From NCBI GenBank assembly GCA_022736595.1, contig DZDC01000105.1, forward strand, positions 1 through 7,724: DNA of 7,724 bases. The letters run 5' to 3'. This DNA comes from Draconibacterium orientale (GTDB lineage Bacteria > Bacteroidota > Bacteroidia > Bacteroidales > UBA1556). A program made the translations under genes and the position numbers. Below are positions 6,188-7,724 of the stretch, one piece after another; position 1 is the first letter of the stretch, and each line of letters starts with the position of its first letter. The notes below the pieces were generated by a model, which saw only the letters and a program-made list of their open reading frames with translations, did not search any database and was not told where the DNA came from.

Positions 6188-7585
6188 TTAGAATCCTTTG
6201 CCAACGATGGCTTTAAGTTCTTCAGCAGTAACGGGAATGCGTTGGTTGCCCAGCATTCGTCCCCCGTGCTCAGTGATGAGGAGGTCATCCTCCAGACGTA
6301 TTCCGCCAAAATCGCGATAGTCTTTGAGTTTGTCGTAATTGATAAAGTCGGAGTGTAAACTTTGGCTGTGCCACTGATCGATAAGCGCAGGAATGAAATA
6401 GATTCCGGGTTCGTTGGTAAGTACAAATCCTGGTTGGAGTTTGCGAGCCAAACGCAAATAGGCGGTTCCAAACTGGGTACTTCGTTCCAACTCGTCGCCA
6501 TAGCCCACATAGTTTTCGCCCATATCTTCCATATCGTGCACGTCGAGACCCATCATGTGGCCAAGTCCATGAGGCATAAAAAGGGCATGGGCTCCAGCAG
6601 CCACCGCTTCGTCGATGTCACCTTTCATCAAGCCAAGGTGTTTAAGTCCTTTGGTGATGGTGCGTGCAGCAAGAATATGCATTTCTTTATAAAATAGACC
6701 TGGTTTCACAGCTGCTGTGACGGCATTATTGGCGGCCAAAACAATTTCGTAAATTTCTTTTTGCTTGGTGCTAAAGGTGCCTCCAATGGCAAAAGTGCGG
6801 GTGTTGTCGGTGGCGTAATGCAGGGGCGATTCAAAACCGCAATCCACGAGAAGCAAATCGCCATTGGTTAAAATATTGTTGTGGTAATGATTGTGGAGGG
6901 TTTCGCCTCTTTTGCTTAGAATCACAGGAAAACTTACCTGTCCACCATGTTGTAAAGCCACGTGCTCCACTGCGGCAGCAATCATTTGCTCGTGTGCGCC
7001 TTCGGAGGCCAGGCGCATGGCGGTGGTGTGCATGAGGTAGCCCACTTTTTGAATTTCATCGAGGTGAGCTATTTCGTTGGCATCTTTGATATTGCGCAAT
7101 TTTACAATGGCTTTAATCAATTCCACGGAGGCTGATGCTTTGAGTTCTGAAGCTTTGATGCCAGTTAAGGATTCGAGCATGAGCTTGTTTTCACCACGAG
7201 AGGGAGGGGTAAAGTGAATTTTACGACCCTTTGCAATTGCCTTTTTTAGGTATTCGGAGAGAGCGCTAAAAGCATGGGTATGTTCTACGCCCACGTTATA
7301 GGCTTGCTCGCTCACCGAGGGTTGGGGACCCATCCAGATGATGTCGTCCATGTCCACATCATCACCAAAAATAAGGTCTTGACCTTCGTCCAAATCTAAA
7401 ACTCCTGCAAAACCGGGATGGTCAATTCCAAAAAAATACAAGAAATTACTATCCTGACGAAAGGGGTAAGTATTTGAGGGATAATTATATGGCGATTCGG
7501 AATTTCCTAATATCAAAACCAAGCCTGAATTCAAGCTGTTGCGCAATTGCAAACGACGTTGCAGATAAACTTCTCTTTTGAACAT
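6188..7585 (-). CDS. pepP: Xaa-Pro aminopeptidase (aminopeptidase P, family M24B)
   Basis: This 465-residue cytosolic metallopeptidase should release an N-terminal residue that precedes proline. The N-terminal aminopeptidase P domain (about 1-150) contains the typical PFRQDSNFLYFFG segment (41-53). The C-terminal pita-bread catalytic domain (about 170-460) carries all five dinuclear metal ligands: Asp248 (LLVDCG), Asp260 (ATDNTRTF), His343 (HGLGHMMG), Glu392 (TNEPGIY) and Glu432 (RLEDDLLIT). His350 in the LDVHD motif is also present. Length is normal for bacterial PepP (about 440-470). No signal peptide is visible. The ATG at 7585 gives the usual short lead-in to the first domain, and no upstream in-frame alternative looks better. 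It is probably the first gene of a unit with the PlsC and FemAB-like genes; that link is likely one of transcription only, since the activities differ. Confidence 0.94.
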   Translation of the reverse strand: MFKREVYLQRRLQLRNSLNSGLVLILGNSESPYNYPSNTYPFRQDSNFLYFFGIDHPGFAGVLDLDEGQDLIFGDDVDMDDIIWMGPQPSVSEQAYNVGVEHTHAFSALSEYLKKAIAKGRKIHFTPPSRGENKLMLESLTGIKASELKASASVELIKAIVKLRNIKDANEIAHLDEIQKVGYLMHTTAMRLASEGAHEQMIAAAVEHVALQHGGQVSFPVILSKRGETLHNHYHNNILTNGDLLLVDCGFESPLHYATDNTRTFAIGGTFSTKQKEIYEIVLAANNAVTAAVKPGLFYKEMHILAARTITKGLKHLGLMKGDIDEAVAAGAHALFMPHGLGHMMGLDVHDMEDMGENYVGYGDELERSTQFGTAYLRLARKLQPGFVLTNEPGIYFIPALIDQWHSQSLHSDFINYDKLKDYRDFGGIRLEDDLLITEHGGRMLGNQRIPVTAEELKAIVGKGF

Positions 7586-7612
7586 GATTTTTATGTGATG
7601 GGGTTAAGGCTA

Positions 7613-7644
7613 CAAATTTAGATATTTTTTGCTTGTAATAGCAC
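7613..7644 (-). promoter_or_regulatory. Candidate promoter for the peptidase-led unit
   Basis: On the minus strand, a perfect TAnnTTTG box (TAAATTTG, 7620-7613) lies 27 nt upstream of the peptidase ATG. The -33 position has only a weak GTG (7644-7642) at 21-nt spacing instead of TTG. If used, it would give a leader of roughly 20-25 nt. Good -7 element, poor -33 element. Confidence 0.4.
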
Positions 7645-7679
7645 TGGTTTTTGGGTTATTGATTAATAAGAGACCGTTG

Positions 7680-7687
7680 CAAAATTA
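7680..7687 (-). promoter_or_regulatory. Second possible -7 box upstream of the peptidase gene
   Basis: A second exact TAnnTTTG match (TAATTTTG) lies 94 nt upstream of the peptidase ATG on the minus strand. No TTG occurs 17-23 nt upstream of it, and the surrounding DNA is very AT-rich, so chance is a real possibility. It could be an alternative upstream start. Confidence 0.2.
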
Positions 7688-7724
7688 TCTAAAATATAAG
7701 ATTTTAACTTTTTTGACTTCAAGC

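Noticed and set aside
6175..6510. A 111-codon minus-strand frame overlapping the end of the peptidase gene
   Set aside because: It is out of frame with the conserved catalytic end of the peptidase, including the Glu432 motif region, and has no domain signal.

Overview
The window looks like a compact chromosomal segment from a member of the Bacteroidota (Flavobacteriia/Cytophagia-like). The evidence is moderately AT-rich DNA, starts without Shine-Dalgarno sequences but with A/T-rich leaders, and intergenic matches to the Bacteroidota promoter signature TTTG ~20 bp TAnnTTTG. The protein types also fit: a FemAB-like acyltransferase next to PlsC, and a PrsW-family protease. The taxonomic call is inference; there is no rRNA or tRNA to anchor it.

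All seven genes lie on the minus strand and read from high to low coordinates in two apparent transcription units. Unit A (7585 to 4513) is a Xaa-Pro aminopeptidase (PepP type), a 1-acyl-glycerol-3-phosphate acyltransferase (PlsC type) and a FemAB/GNAT-fold acyltransferase, with gaps of 26 and 8 nt. Candidate promoter elements lie upstream of the peptidase.

A 137-nt AT-rich gap (4376-4512) separates the units and carries a well-formed Bacteroidota promoter. Unit B (4375 to 77) encodes an isocitrate/isopropylmalate-type dehydrogenase, a small HD-domain protein with an altered HD dyad, a PrsW-family intramembrane protease, and a single-chain aconitase/isopropylmalate-isomerase-type hydro-lyase. 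Gaps are 27, 3 and 24 nt.

The first and last genes of unit B catalyse consecutive steps of a 2-oxoacid-elongation type route: hydroxy-acid isomerisation, then oxidative decarboxylation. The likeliest route is citrate to isocitrate to 2-oxoglutarate, but the active-site residues leave homologous substrates open. Unit A combines peptide turnover with envelope lipid or cell-wall acylation.

No mobile element, CRISPR array, RNA gene, frameshift or pseudogene was seen, and no intergenic stretch exceeds 300 nt. The edges (1-76 and 7586-7724) are AT-rich non-coding DNA. I see no clear new system. The most unusual points are the hybrid active-site signature of the dehydrogenase, the HD-to-AD substitution, and the insertion of an HD-protein/PrsW pair between two central-metabolism enzymes.
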